NCBI RefSeq assembly: GCF_902497785.1
Contig: NZ_CABVHK010000006.1
Coordinates: 124,001 to 188,000 of the forward strand
DNA from: Pseudomonas fluorescens
GTDB lineage: Bacteria; Pseudomonadota; Gammaproteobacteria; Pseudomonadales; Pseudomonadaceae
DNA: 64,000 nt
Direction: 5' to 3'
Below, in pieces: positions 16,651 to 25,221 of this stretch. The position numbers and the translations under genes are program-made. How positions within the stretch are numbered: the stretch's first letter is position 1; every line of letters begins with the position of its first letter. The notes below the pieces were generated by a model, which was given only the letters and a program-made list of their open reading frames with translations, had not been told where the DNA came from and searched no databases.

Positions 16651-17100
16651 GGAAGATTCCGCCTGAAATTTGGTCGATTCTAGAAGACAAACAGCGGAAT
16701 GCGAAATCTGGAACTCATCGTCCGATAACCGCCCGTTTTAAGCAGAGGACGCTTGCGAGCGCCTGATGCGCTCTATATTTTTTGGAATCCAATTCTAAAA
16801 AAATCGCACTGGAGCTTTATACAACGGCGGCCGCAACGGCGCTACTGTCTGGGTATCTCTCGGACGATTCCCTTGCCGCTGGCGTAAATCGCCAGTCAGG
16901 CATTCGCCCACTCGATAAAAACCCATCGTCTGACGGAATTCGATGAGGTATCCATGTTCAATACAAGTCTGCATTGCCCCCGGTGACCACTCAGGGTGGC
17001 CGGGAATGCGGCCTTGGGCGAAAAAAGCCGGACGACCGGACTGGCGCCGCTCTCACTCACCAGCAACACTCATCCCCACGGATAATCAGAGGATTCCCAC
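16651..17100. other. 450-base gap upstream of IclR gene: no intact gene
   Basis: Contains a palindrome (16777-16803) and, on the plus strand, a ribosome-binding site (GATGAGG) followed by a 10-codon frame at 16954-16986 (MFNTSLHCPR, stop). This could be a leader peptide or the start of a deleted gene. The last 20 bases hold the AGAGGA ribosome-binding site of the metallopeptidase gene. Nothing else recognisable. Confidence 0.45.
16777..16803. promoter_or_regulatory. AT-rich palindrome, candidate IclR operator
   Basis: ATTTTTTGGAAT-CC-AATTCTAAAAAAAT is a near-perfect inverted repeat in otherwise GC-rich DNA. The GGAAT...ATTCT core resembles operators of IclR-family regulators and lies 127 bases upstream of the IclR start. 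Confidence 0.45.
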
Positions 17101-17994
17101 ATGCTATGGAAAAAAGGCCGACGCAGCGACAACGTGGTCGACGCCCGTGGTGATGATGTCGGCGGTGGCGGTGGCGGGATGCGTTTTGGTGGCGGCAAGG
17201 GTCTGAGCCTGACGGCAATCGTTCTGATCGTCGGTATCGGCTGGATCACCGGCCAGGATCCGATGCAGATCCTCGGGCAGTTGACCGGGCAGATGAGCGA
17301 ACAATCGGCCCCGGCCTCGACGCAAACCCGCAAGGCGCCACCGGCCAATGATGAAGGGGCGGAATTCGTCCGTTCGATCCTCGGCGACACCGAAGACACC
17401 TGGGGCCAGATTTTCCAGCAAGCCGGTCGGCAATATAAAAACCCGACCCTGGTGCTGTTCAGCAACCGGGTGAATTCGGCATGCGGCCTGGCCACTTCGG
17501 CGACCGGCCCGTTCTATTGCCCGGCGGACCAGAAGGTTTACCTGGACACCAGTTTCTTCCAGGAAATGTCCCAGCGTTTTTCCGCGGCAGGTGACTTCGC
17601 TCAGGCCTACGTGATCGCTCACGAAGTCGGACACCACGTGCAGACCTTGCTCGGCGTCTCGGCGAAAATTCAGACCGCTCGCCAACAAGGCCGGCAAATG
17701 GAAGGCGACGGTGGTTTGCTGGTGCGTCAGGAGTTGCAGGCGGATTGCCTGGCCGGTGTCTGGGCCAACAATGCACAGCAGCGCCTGAACTGGCTGGAAC
17801 CGGGCGACATCGAAGAAGCCCTGAATGCCGCCAACGCCATCGGCGATGACCGTTTGCAGCAGAAAGGTCAGGGCCGTGTGGTGCCGGACTCGTTTACCCA
17901 TGGTACGTCAGCGCAAAGGGTGCGCTGGTTCAAAACCGGATTTGCGCAAGGCCAGGTAAGCCAGTGCGATACCTTTGCGGCGAAAAATCTGTAA
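17101..17994 (+). CDS. YpfJ-like neutral zinc metallopeptidase
   Basis: 297 residues of the YpfJ/zinc_peptidase family (PF04228). A Gly-rich N-terminus (about 15-35) is followed by one transmembrane segment at about 35-53 (LSLTAIVLIVGIGWITG). The catalytic HEVGH is at residues 174-178, with a downstream ELQADCLAGVWA that provides the third zinc ligand. CGLATSATGPFYCPAD carries a probable disulfide. Likely anchored in the inner membrane facing the periplasm; the physiological substrate is unknown. The next gene's ATG directly follows its stop, so the two are probably co-transcribed. Confidence 0.9.
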   Translation: MLWKKGRRSDNVVDARGDDVGGGGGGMRFGGGKGLSLTAIVLIVGIGWITGQDPMQILGQLTGQMSEQSAPASTQTRKAPPANDEGAEFVRSILGDTEDTWGQIFQQAGRQYKNPTLVLFSNRVNSACGLATSATGPFYCPADQKVYLDTSFFQEMSQRFSAAGDFAQAYVIAHEVGHHVQTLLGVSAKIQTARQQGRQMEGDGGLLVRQELQADCLAGVWANNAQQRLNWLEPGDIEEALNAANAIGDDRLQQKGQGRVVPDSFTHGTSAQRVRWFKTGFAQGQVSQCDTFAAKNL

Positions 17995-18951
17995 ATGAAT
18001 AAGTGGCTGTTGGTTCTGTTGTTCGCCTGCGCAAGTACCCAGGCCGCCGAGCAGGGAGTCAAGGAACTGAGCCCCGGCAGACTGTTATTGAAAGAAGGTG
18101 AAATGGCGGTGGGCATCGGCCCGGCGCCGGCGAAAATCGAGCGGGTGCTGATCATCATTCATGGTCGATTGCGCAACGCTGAAACCTACCTCCAGAGCGC
18201 CGAAAAGGCAGCCGAACAAGTCGGGCAGGCCTCAAGCACCCTGGTGATCGCCCCACAATTCCTCAATGAAACCGACGTGGCACTGCATCCAGTCGCTGAA
18301 ACAGTCCTGCGCTGGCAGGGCGATGACTGGATGGCCGGCGGTGTTTCCACCGCGCCGTTTGCGCTGAGTTCCTTTGCTGCGCTCGACCAGATCATCGCCC
18401 GACTCGGTGATCGTCGACAATTTCCGGATGTAAAGGATGTCGTCATCGCGGGCCACTCCGGTGGTGCTCAGGTGGTCCAGCGCTATGCGTTGTTGAGTCA
18501 GGATCAGCCGGAGCTGAAAGCGGCCAACGTGCACGTACGCTATGTCATCGCCAACCCGTCTTCATACGCCTACTTCGACGAGCGGCGACCGGTGGCGTTC
18601 AGTCACGCCGGTTGCCCCGGTTTTGATCGCTGGAAGTATGGTCTGACAGATTTACCGGCGTATGCCGAAGGACAAACGCCTGCGCAACTGGAGGCAAACT
18701 ACGTCCAGCGTGACGTCGTTTATCTGCTGGGGCAGCAGGACATCGACCCGAATCACCCGGCTCTGGATAAAAGCTGTGAAGCGAAAGCCCAAGGCGCCAA
18801 TCGACTGAACCGCGGGCGCAATTACTTTGATTATTTAAAGCGCGGGCACCCGCAGGGGTTAAATCAGCAACTGATCGAAGTGCCCGGGGTCGGGCATAAC
18901 GGGGATGGGATGTTCACGTCACCGGAGGGGCAGAAAGCGTTGTTCCAATAG
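17995..18951 (+). CDS. Exported alpha/beta hydrolase
   Basis: 318 residues with a signal peptide (MNKWLLVLLFACASTQAAE, cleavage near residue 18). An alpha/beta-hydrolase fold shows the strand-turn IIIHGRLRNAETY and the nucleophile elbow GHSGG with Ser155. A C-terminal GVGHNGDGM supplies a plausible catalytic His. Predicted periplasmic esterase or peptidase-like enzyme; substrate unknown. It starts immediately after the metallopeptidase stop with no gap. Confidence 0.82.
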   Translation: MNKWLLVLLFACASTQAAEQGVKELSPGRLLLKEGEMAVGIGPAPAKIERVLIIIHGRLRNAETYLQSAEKAAEQVGQASSTLVIAPQFLNETDVALHPVAETVLRWQGDDWMAGGVSTAPFALSSFAALDQIIARLGDRRQFPDVKDVVIAGHSGGAQVVQRYALLSQDQPELKAANVHVRYVIANPSSYAYFDERRPVAFSHAGCPGFDRWKYGLTDLPAYAEGQTPAQLEANYVQRDVVYLLGQQDIDPNHPALDKSCEAKAQGANRLNRGRNYFDYLKRGHPQGLNQQLIEVPGVGHNGDGMFTSPEGQKALFQ

Positions 18952-18952
18952 A

Positions 18953-19029
18953 AAAAGATCGCAGCCTTCGGCAGCTCCTACAGTGGAATCGAATACACCT
19001 GTAGGAGCTGCCGAAGGCTGCGATCTTTT
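18953..19029. repeat. REPIN (GATCGCAGCCTTCGGCAGCTCCTAC family)
   Basis: Arms of 29 bases (AAAAGATCGCAGCCTTCGGC onward) are inverted around an 18-base loop. It lies between convergent genes. Confidence 0.92.
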
Positions 19030-19045
19030 GATTGTAAAATTCAAG

Positions 19046-19633
19046 CTAAAGCATTTCCCGCAATGCCGCGCAATCCGCCGCATGCCAATCCGTCAGCTCA
19101 GGCCAGGGATTATCTGGCAGATTTACCAACACCGTCCGCGTCCCCGCTGCCCGCCCGCAGTCCAGATCAAACCGGTAATCACCGACCATCACCATCTCGC
19201 TCGCCGGCACATTCCAGGCGGCGGCCAGTTTCAGCAGACCGCCGGGATGCGGCTTGGGCGGCGCTTCATCACGCCCCAACACGTCCGCCTCGTCGAAGCA
19301 GTCAGCCAGGCCAATGGCCGCCAGCGTGACGTGCGCCAGTTCTCGCGCATTGCGCGTAAGAATGCCCAGGCGATAACCGCGCCCTGCCAATTCACGCACC
19401 AACTCGACGGCGCCCGGTGCCGGTTTTGAACCCCGGGCCAGATCCCGCTCGTGCTCCAGCAGCCACGCATGTTTAGCCGCCGCTTCGTCGGCGGGCAACG
19501 CCGCGAGGTGGGTCAGGATGTCGTCATCGGCAGGGATCGCCAGCGCCACGCGGATCGCCGCGAAGTCATGCACGGCCACCGTCAGCGTGCCGTCCATGTC
19601 GAACACCCAGTGCCGCACCTCGGCCAGGCTCAT
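19046..19633 (-). CDS. HAD-superfamily phosphatase (phosphoglycolate phosphatase-like)
   Basis: 195 residues. Motif I FDMDGTLT has the nucleophile Asp12 and general acid Asp14; motif II is ILTRN; motif III/IV lies around KPHPGGLLK and MVGDYRFDLDCGRAAG. A helical cap is inserted after motif I. The ATG at 19633 overlaps the tesB stop (ATGA), so it is translationally coupled to tesB; a TTG at 19639 is less likely. Substrate unknown. Confidence 0.9.
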   Translation of the reverse strand: MSLAEVRHWVFDMDGTLTVAVHDFAAIRVALAIPADDDILTHLAALPADEAAAKHAWLLEHERDLARGSKPAPGAVELVRELAGRGYRLGILTRNARELAHVTLAAIGLADCFDEADVLGRDEAPPKPHPGGLLKLAAAWNVPASEMVMVGDYRFDLDCGRAAGTRTVLVNLPDNPWPELTDWHAADCAALREML

Positions 19634-20499
19634 GCCCAATCCTTGCGGTGACGAATCAGGCCTTCCTGAGTGACCGACGCCACCAGTTGTCCGGCGCGGT
19701 TAAACACGCTGCCGCGAGTGAAGCCACGGGAGTTGCCGGCCCACGGGCTGTCCATTGCGTAGAGCAACCAGTCGTCAGCGCGCAAGTCGGCGTGGAACCA
19801 TAGCGCATGATCGAGGCTGGCCACCTGCATGTCCTTTTGCCAGACCGACTTGCCATGAGGCTGCATCGACGTGGTCAGCAGACCGAAATCCGAGGCGTAG
19901 GCCAGCAGGTATTTATGCAGCGCCGGCGAATCAGCCAAGGCACCGTCGGCGCGAAACCAGGCGTACTTGATCGGATCGGACGGCTTCGGGTTGTAGGGAT
20001 CTTTCTCGGTGATCGGTCGGAATTCGATCGGTTTCGGGCACAGAAATTTTTCGCGCAGGTGCTCGGGAATCAAGTGCGCACGCTGTTGGGTGAGCTCCAG
20101 CTCTGACGGCAGGTTTTCCGGTCCGACCACCGTCGGCATCTCGGCTTGATGCTCAAAGCCTTTTTCGTCGTACTGGAACGAGGCGCTGCAGGTGAAAATC
20201 GGGTTGCCCTTCTGGATCGCCGTCACCCGACGCGTGCTGAAACTGCCGCCATCGCGCACCCGATCGACCTGATAGACCACAGGCAACGCGGAATCGCCGG
20301 GACGCAAAAAGTAGCCGTGCATCGAATGCACATGGCGCGCCTCTTCGACCGTCTGACTGGCCGCCGACAAAGACTGACCGATTACCTGACCGCCGAACAA
20401 CTGACGAAAACCCAGGTCCTGACTGCGACCACGGAACAGGTTTTCTTCGATCGGTTCCAGGGTCAGCAAATCGACCAGATCATCCAACACTTGGCTCAT
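19630..20499 (-). CDS. tesB: Acyl-CoA thioesterase II
   Basis: Hydrolyses medium- and long-chain acyl-CoA to free acid and CoA. 289 residues, the normal TesB length, arranged as two hot-dog domains (about 1-135 and 150-285). Diagnostic segments: ENLFRGRSQDLGFRQLFGGQVIGQSL, of which FGGQVIGQSL carries catalytic contacts, HSMHGYFLRPGD, and SLDHALWFHADLRADDWLLY with the conserved Asp. First gene of a two-gene unit with the HAD phosphatase. Confidence 0.95.
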   Translation of the reverse strand: MSQVLDDLVDLLTLEPIEENLFRGRSQDLGFRQLFGGQVIGQSLSAASQTVEEARHVHSMHGYFLRPGDSALPVVYQVDRVRDGGSFSTRRVTAIQKGNPIFTCSASFQYDEKGFEHQAEMPTVVGPENLPSELELTQQRAHLIPEHLREKFLCPKPIEFRPITEKDPYNPKPSDPIKYAWFRADGALADSPALHKYLLAYASDFGLLTTSMQPHGKSVWQKDMQVASLDHALWFHADLRADDWLLYAMDSPWAGNSRGFTRGSVFNRAGQLVASVTQEGLIRHRKDWA

Positions 20500-20605
20500 T
20501 CAGGCTCTCCTCACACAACGCTATGCCGCGCAGTCTTGGCTGCGGCGGTCGATTCATTTTCCGGCCAGGGCCATCATTGGGGCCATTGTAAACGTCCGCG
20601 CCGGC

Positions 20606-21175
20606 TTATCCATGCAAGGTTTGCAGCCATTGTTCACGGGTGATGCGGTACAACACATGGTGACGCAGCGGATGATCGACCGCGAGCCTGGGGTGCTCGA
20701 AGTCATCGGCTGAATCATGGTGCATGCCGATAGCCTGCATGACTTTTTCGGAAGGCGTGTTGGTTTGAGTGGTGAAGGCTACGACCTCCGTCAGCCCCAG
20801 CCGGTCAAACCCGCAGCGCAGAGCGGTCCACGCCGCTTCACTGGCGTAACCCAGCCCCCAGTGCTCACGGGCCAGACGCCAGCCGATCTCGATGGCCGGA
20901 GTAAAGGGCGCGTCGAAACCGACCACACCGAGCCCGGTAAAACCGATAAAAGCGCCGGTGTCCTTGCGCTCCAGTGCCCAGAGGCCGAAACCGTGCTCGG
21001 CAAAATGCCCGCGGACACGACCGATCAGCGACGCACTTTCCAGCCGACTCAAGGGCGCCGGGAAATAGCGCATCACCTGCGGATCGGCGCACATCGCCGC
21101 AAACGCCGGCAAATCCTCATCCCGCCACTGCCGTAACAACAGTCGCGCGCTCTCGAGTTGCAGTATCGGCTCCAT
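20606..21175 (-). CDS. GNAT-family N-acetyltransferase (RimJ-like)
   Basis: 189 residues from the ATG at 21175, which has a strong GGAGGGG ribosome-binding site. Opens LESARLLLRQWRDEDLPAFAAM, as in the Acetyltransf_3 (RimJ/RimL) group. The acetyl-CoA-binding motif is in REHWGLGYASEAAWTAL, followed by VVAFTTQTNTPSEKVMQAIG. It may acetylate a protein N-terminus or a small molecule; the family is too broad to say. Monocistronic and divergent from the deacetylase-like gene. Confidence 0.88.
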   Translation of the reverse strand: MEPILQLESARLLLRQWRDEDLPAFAAMCADPQVMRYFPAPLSRLESASLIGRVRGHFAEHGFGLWALERKDTGAFIGFTGLGVVGFDAPFTPAIEIGWRLAREHWGLGYASEAAWTALRCGFDRLGLTEVVAFTTQTNTPSEKVMQAIGMHHDSADDFEHPRLAVDHPLRHHVLYRITREQWLQTLHG

Positions 21176-21249
21176 CACGCCCCTCCGTTTCCATGCCGCA
21201 AGTCTACATCGCTGGTAGGATCCTTCCTTCATTCCTGCCTGAATTCATC

Positions 21250-22170
21250 ATGCCGCTGCCGTTGATCTACCACGAAGACTACAGCCCCGACTTCCCGGCG
21301 GATCACCGCTTTCCGATGGACAAGTTTCGCCTGCTGCGCGATCACCTGGTGGACAGTGGGCTGACCCGAGACGTCGACCTGCTGCGCCCGGCACTCTGTC
21401 CGGCCGACATTCTCGCCCTCGCGCATGACGCTGCGTATATCGAACGCTACATGAGCGGAGAGTTGTCCCGCGAAGACCAGCGGCGCCTGGGCCTGCCCTG
21501 GAGCGAAGCACTGGCCCGGCGCACGGTGCGAGCAGTCGGTGGTTCGTTGCTGGCCGCTGAGCAGGCGCTGGAACACGGACTGGCCTGTCACCTGGCGGGT
21601 GGCACGCATCACGCGCATTACGACTATCCCGCCGGGTTCTGCATCTTCAATGACCTGGCGGTGATCAGCCATTACCTGCTGGAAAGTGGCCGTGTGAATC
21701 GGGTGCTGATATTTGATTGCGACGTGCATCAGGGCGACGGGACTGCACGGATTCTGCACAACACCCCGGACGCGGTGACCGTTTCCCTGCACTGCGAAAA
21801 GAACTTTCCTGCACGCAAGGCCGAAAGTGACTGGGACATCCCCTTGCCCAAAGGCATGGGCGATGCCGAGTACCTGAAGGTGGTGGACGACGCACTGAAT
21901 TACTTGCTGCCGCTCTACCAGCCGGATCTGGTGTTGTACGACGCCGGGGTTGATGTGCATAAAGACGACGCACTCGGTTACCTCAAGCTGACAGACGAAG
22001 GCGTGGCCGCGCGAGATGAAAGCGTGATGCGCCATTGTCTGGGGCGGGACATCCCGGTGGTCGGGGTGATTGGTGGTGGCTACAGCAAGGACCGCAAGGC
22101 CTTGGCGCGGCGGCATGGAATCCTGCATCACAGCGCGCAGCGGGTGTGGACGTCATCAGGTTGTCATTGA
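21250..22170 (+). CDS. Histone-deacetylase-family amidohydrolase
   Basis: 306 residues of the bacterial class II HDAC/acetoin-utilisation fold. Active-site elements: LAGGTHHAHYDYPAGFCIFND (the His-His pair and loop, quoted core GGTHHAHYD), FDCDVHQGDGTA with zinc ligands Asp and His, and YDAGVDVHKDDALG with the third Asp. The final GGGYSKD is also conserved. It probably deacetylates a small amide or acetyl-lysine. The GNAT acetyltransferase gene is divergent 74 bases away, an intriguing but unproven opposing pair. Confidence 0.9.
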   Translation: MPLPLIYHEDYSPDFPADHRFPMDKFRLLRDHLVDSGLTRDVDLLRPALCPADILALAHDAAYIERYMSGELSREDQRRLGLPWSEALARRTVRAVGGSLLAAEQALEHGLACHLAGGTHHAHYDYPAGFCIFNDLAVISHYLLESGRVNRVLIFDCDVHQGDGTARILHNTPDAVTVSLHCEKNFPARKAESDWDIPLPKGMGDAEYLKVVDDALNYLLPLYQPDLVLYDAGVDVHKDDALGYLKLTDEGVAARDESVMRHCLGRDIPVVGVIGGGYSKDRKALARRHGILHHSAQRVWTSSGCH

Positions 22171-22181
22171 GGTGTGAGTCT

Positions 22182-22216
22182 TTACCCACAATGCCTGTGG
22201 AACTGCCTGTGGATAA
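22182..22216. other. DnaA-box-like cluster
   Basis: A perfect consensus box TTATCCACA on the minus strand (TGTGGATAA, 22208-22216) and a one-mismatch box TTACCCACA at 22182-22190 lie 12-46 bases after the deacetylase stop. A lone pair is not an origin; it could be a DnaA titration or regulatory site, or chance. Confidence 0.4.
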
Positions 22217-22304
22217 CCTGAGTGAAAGGGTCTACAGGCTATGTTGCGTCTGGCCTGTAAAGAGGTGGTTGTTTATTGATCAGCTTCTTGAGCCCACAAC
22301 AATC

Positions 22305-22398
22305 CCTGTGGGAGCGGGCTTGCCCGCGATGAGGCCGGCACATTCGGCATCTTTGTTGACTGACAGTCCGCTATCGCGGGCAAGCCCGCTCCCACAGG
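22305..22398. repeat. REPIN (GTGGGAGCGGGCTTGCCCGC family)
   Basis: CCTGTGGGAGCGGGCTTGCC and its inverse enclose about 40 bases between two co-oriented genes. A TAGAAT at 22412-22417 downstream may be the -10 of the next gene. Confidence 0.9.
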
Positions 22399-22450
22399 TA
22401 TCGCGTACTGCTAGAATGCGCGGCTATTTCGCCACACCGCAGCGCTCATC

Positions 22451-23692
22451 ATGACCCAGCCCTCGACTCCACTCCCCCCTCAAGTCGCCATCATCGGTGG
22501 CGGCCCCGCCGGCCTGATGGCGGCCGAAGTGTTGAGCCAGGCCGGAATCAGAGTCGACCTGTACGACGGCATGCCTTCTGTAGGAAGGAAATTTCTCCTG
22601 GCAGGCGTCGGAGGCATGAACATCACCCATTCCGAAGCCTACCCGGCATTTCTCTCACGCTACGCCGTACGCGCACCGCAGATTGCACCGCTGCTGCGCT
22701 CCTTTGGCGCCGAGGCGCTGTGCCAGTGGATTCATGGTCTGGGCATCGAAACCTTTGTCGGCAGCTCCGGAAGGGTATTCCCCACCGACATGAAAGCCGC
22801 GCCCCTGTTGCGCGCCTGGCTCAAACGCCTGCGAGAGGCCGGAGTCGTTATCCACACCCGCCACCGTTGGCTGGGCTGGAATGCTGATGGAAGTCTGAAA
22901 GTATCGAGCCCCGAAGGTGAAAAAAACCTGACGCCCGACGCAACCCTGTTGGCCCTCGGCGGCGGCAGTTGGTCGCGCCTCGGTTCGGATGGCGCATGGA
23001 TGCTGCCGCTCGAACAACGCGGTGTAGGACTGGCGCCGTTGCAACCGAGTAATTGCGGCTTCGAGGTGCAGGCCTGGAGCGAATTGATGGTCAGCAAATT
23101 CGCGGGATCGCCGCTGAAAAATATCGCCATCGGCCTGAATGACGATGTTCCGCGACTCGGGGAGTGTGTGATGACCGCGACCGGGGTCGAAGGCAGTTTG
23201 ATCTACGCGCTGTCGGCGCCGATCCGTGAGGCCATCCACCAACATGGCTCGGCGACGATTCATCTGGACCTGTTGCCGGGCCGGCCTGTGGATAAAATTC
23301 AGGCGGCACTCAGCAAACCGCGCGGGTCGCGTTCGATGTCGAAGCATCTGCACAGTCAGCTCGGAATTGATGGCGTGAAAGCAGCCTTGTTGCGCGAACT
23401 GACACCGGCAGAATACTTTGCCAATCCGGCGTTGCTGGCCAAAGCGATCAAGGCGTTGCCACTGACGCTGGTGAAAACCCGTCCACTGGACGAAGCCATC
23501 AGCAGCGCCGGTGGCGTGATGTTCGAGGCGATGGATGAACGTCTGATGCTCAAGCAACTGCCTGGCGTGTTTTGCGCGGGTGAGATGCTGGATTGGGAAG
23601 CGCCGACGGGCGGCTATTTGCTGACCGCGTGTTTCGCCAGCGGGCGTGCGGCGGGGTTGGGGATGGTGGAGTGGTTGAAGCGCCACGGTTGA
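22451..23692 (+). CDS. TIGR03862-type NAD(P)/FAD-dependent oxidoreductase
   Basis: 413-residue flavoprotein of the HI0933/BaiN-like family. The N-terminal dinucleotide fold is VAIIGGGPAGLMAAEVL (residues about 14-30), followed by the family signature GRKFLLAGVGGMNITHSE. A central ALGGGSWSRLGSDG and a C-terminal FCAGEMLDWEAPTGGYLLTACFASG close the FAD site. The true reaction is not known for this subfamily, although relatives reduce double bonds. It appears monocistronic. Confidence 0.9.
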   Translation: MTQPSTPLPPQVAIIGGGPAGLMAAEVLSQAGIRVDLYDGMPSVGRKFLLAGVGGMNITHSEAYPAFLSRYAVRAPQIAPLLRSFGAEALCQWIHGLGIETFVGSSGRVFPTDMKAAPLLRAWLKRLREAGVVIHTRHRWLGWNADGSLKVSSPEGEKNLTPDATLLALGGGSWSRLGSDGAWMLPLEQRGVGLAPLQPSNCGFEVQAWSELMVSKFAGSPLKNIAIGLNDDVPRLGECVMTATGVEGSLIYALSAPIREAIHQHGSATIHLDLLPGRPVDKIQAALSKPRGSRSMSKHLHSQLGIDGVKAALLRELTPAEYFANPALLAKAIKALPLTLVKTRPLDEAISSAGGVMFEAMDERLMLKQLPGVFCAGEMLDWEAPTGGYLLTACFASGRAAGLGMVEWLKRHG

Positions 23693-23706
23693 GACCGAGG
23701 TGCGCC

Positions 23707-23783
23707 CATCGCGAGCAAGCTTGCTCCCACAGGGGATTTGTGACCGACACAGATCCAATGTGGGAGCGAGCCTGCTCGCGATG
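23707..23783. repeat. REPIN (GCGAGCAAGCTTGCTCCCACA family)
   Basis: CATCGCGAGCAAGCTTGCTCC and the inverse TGGGAGCGAGCCTGCTCGCG bound a 77-base element between convergent genes. Confidence 0.9.
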
Positions 23784-23808
23784 GGGTCTTAACGAACGCA
23801 GCAGCTAA

Positions 23809-25143
23809 TCAAGGTTTCTTCTTACGCGGCCCAGTATTAAACACCGGCACCTTACGCACAGGCTTGATCGAAGGCTCCGGCGCCGAAGCATCCCCGCTCT
23901 CGACCCATTTACCCAAATTGCGCTTGCCGCCACTCGAGGTCTTCGGCTTCTTCGGTTTTTTCGGCTTCGTCACCACCTGACCGCTGGCATCGGTATCCGG
24001 CACACGGTGTTCAGGCTCGAAGTCATGCTCCATCTGCCGAGGCAAGGTCTGACGGGTCAACATCTCAATGGCTGACAGCAGATTCACCTCATCGGCGCAC
24101 ACCAGCGAAATAGCCTGCCCTGTCGCGCCCGCCCGGCCGGTACGACCGATCCGGTGGATGTAGTCCTCCGCCACGATGGGCAGGTCGAAGTTGACCACCA
24201 GCGGCAAATCCTCGATATCCAGACCACGCGCCGCGACGTCGGTGGCCACCAGAATCTGCACCTCGCTGGCCTTGAATCGGTCCAGCGCACGTTGACGAGT
24301 GGCTTGTGGTTTATCGCCATGAATGCCGTCGGCGTTGATGCCCAGGCCCTGGAGTTTTTCCACCAGCGCGTCCACGCCGTTACGGGTCTTGGCGAACACC
24401 AGGACCTGTTTCCATTTGCCCTTGCGCAACAGATGGATGAACAATTCCGGCTTGCGCTTCTTGTCCACCGTCACCACCCACTGTTTAACAGTGCTGGCAG
24501 CGACGTTGCGCGGGCTGACTTCAATGCTCAGCGGGTCGTTGAGCATCTGCCCGGCCAGCAGGCGAATCGCATCGGAGAAGGTCGCGGAGAACAGCAGCGT
24601 CTGACGTTTCTTCGGCAGCACGCGGTAAATGTTCCCCAGCTCCTCGGAAAAGCCCAGGTCAAGCATGCGGTCGGCTTCGTCCAGCACCAGTGTTTGCAAC
24701 TGGTTGAACTTGAGCGCGTTCTGGCGGAACAGGTCGAGCAAACGGCCCGGCGTCGCCACCAGCACGTCGACGCCTTTGCGCAGCTTCATCATTTGCGGGT
24801 TGATACTGACGCCGCCGTACACCGCATAAGTGCTCAACGGCAGGTTTTCGGCGTACTGGCGCACGGCTTCGTGAACCTGCTCCGCGAGCTCGCGGGTCGG
24901 CACCAGGATCAGTGCGCGCACCGAGTTGGCGCTGACTTTCGGCCCTTCCATGGCCAGCAATTGCAGGAGCGGCAGCGCGAAACCGGCGGTTTTGCCGGTG
25001 CCGGTCTGGGCGGCGGCCATCAGGTCGCGACCGGCCAGCACTGCCGGAATGGCTTGCGCCTGAACCGGCGTCGGAGTCTGGTAGCCGAGCGTCTCGAGAG
25101 AGCGCAGCAAGGGTTCGATCAGGCCAAGGGTGGCGAAAGTCAT
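23809..25143 (-). CDS. rhlE: DEAD-box RNA helicase RhlE
   Basis: 444 residues. All DEAD-box motifs are visible: Q motif (GYQTPTPVQAQAIP), I AQTGTGKT, Ia PTRELAEQ, II DEAD, III SAT, V ATDVAARGLDIE and VI HRIGRTGRAG. The C-terminal tail after about residue 375 is basic and low complexity (KPKKPKKPKTSSGGKR), typical of RhlE-type RNA-binding extensions. ATP-dependent RNA unwinding linked to ribosome assembly and RNA decay. Pseudomonas genomes carry more than one RhlE paralogue, so which copy this is cannot be told. Confidence 0.93.
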   Translation of the reverse strand: MTFATLGLIEPLLRSLETLGYQTPTPVQAQAIPAVLAGRDLMAAAQTGTGKTAGFALPLLQLLAMEGPKVSANSVRALILVPTRELAEQVHEAVRQYAENLPLSTYAVYGGVSINPQMMKLRKGVDVLVATPGRLLDLFRQNALKFNQLQTLVLDEADRMLDLGFSEELGNIYRVLPKKRQTLLFSATFSDAIRLLAGQMLNDPLSIEVSPRNVAASTVKQWVVTVDKKRKPELFIHLLRKGKWKQVLVFAKTRNGVDALVEKLQGLGINADGIHGDKPQATRQRALDRFKASEVQILVATDVAARGLDIEDLPLVVNFDLPIVAEDYIHRIGRTGRAGATGQAISLVCADEVNLLSAIEMLTRQTLPRQMEHDFEPEHRVPDTDASGQVVTKPKKPKKPKTSSGGKRNLGKWVESGDASAPEPSIKPVRKVPVFNTGPRKKKP

Positions 25144-25221
25144 GGGATTACCGTAGGAAAATTCAGCGCGGGTTATTCAATACAAGTGTGCAGAACAAGA
25201 TGCAATGGCGCGCAGTTTACC

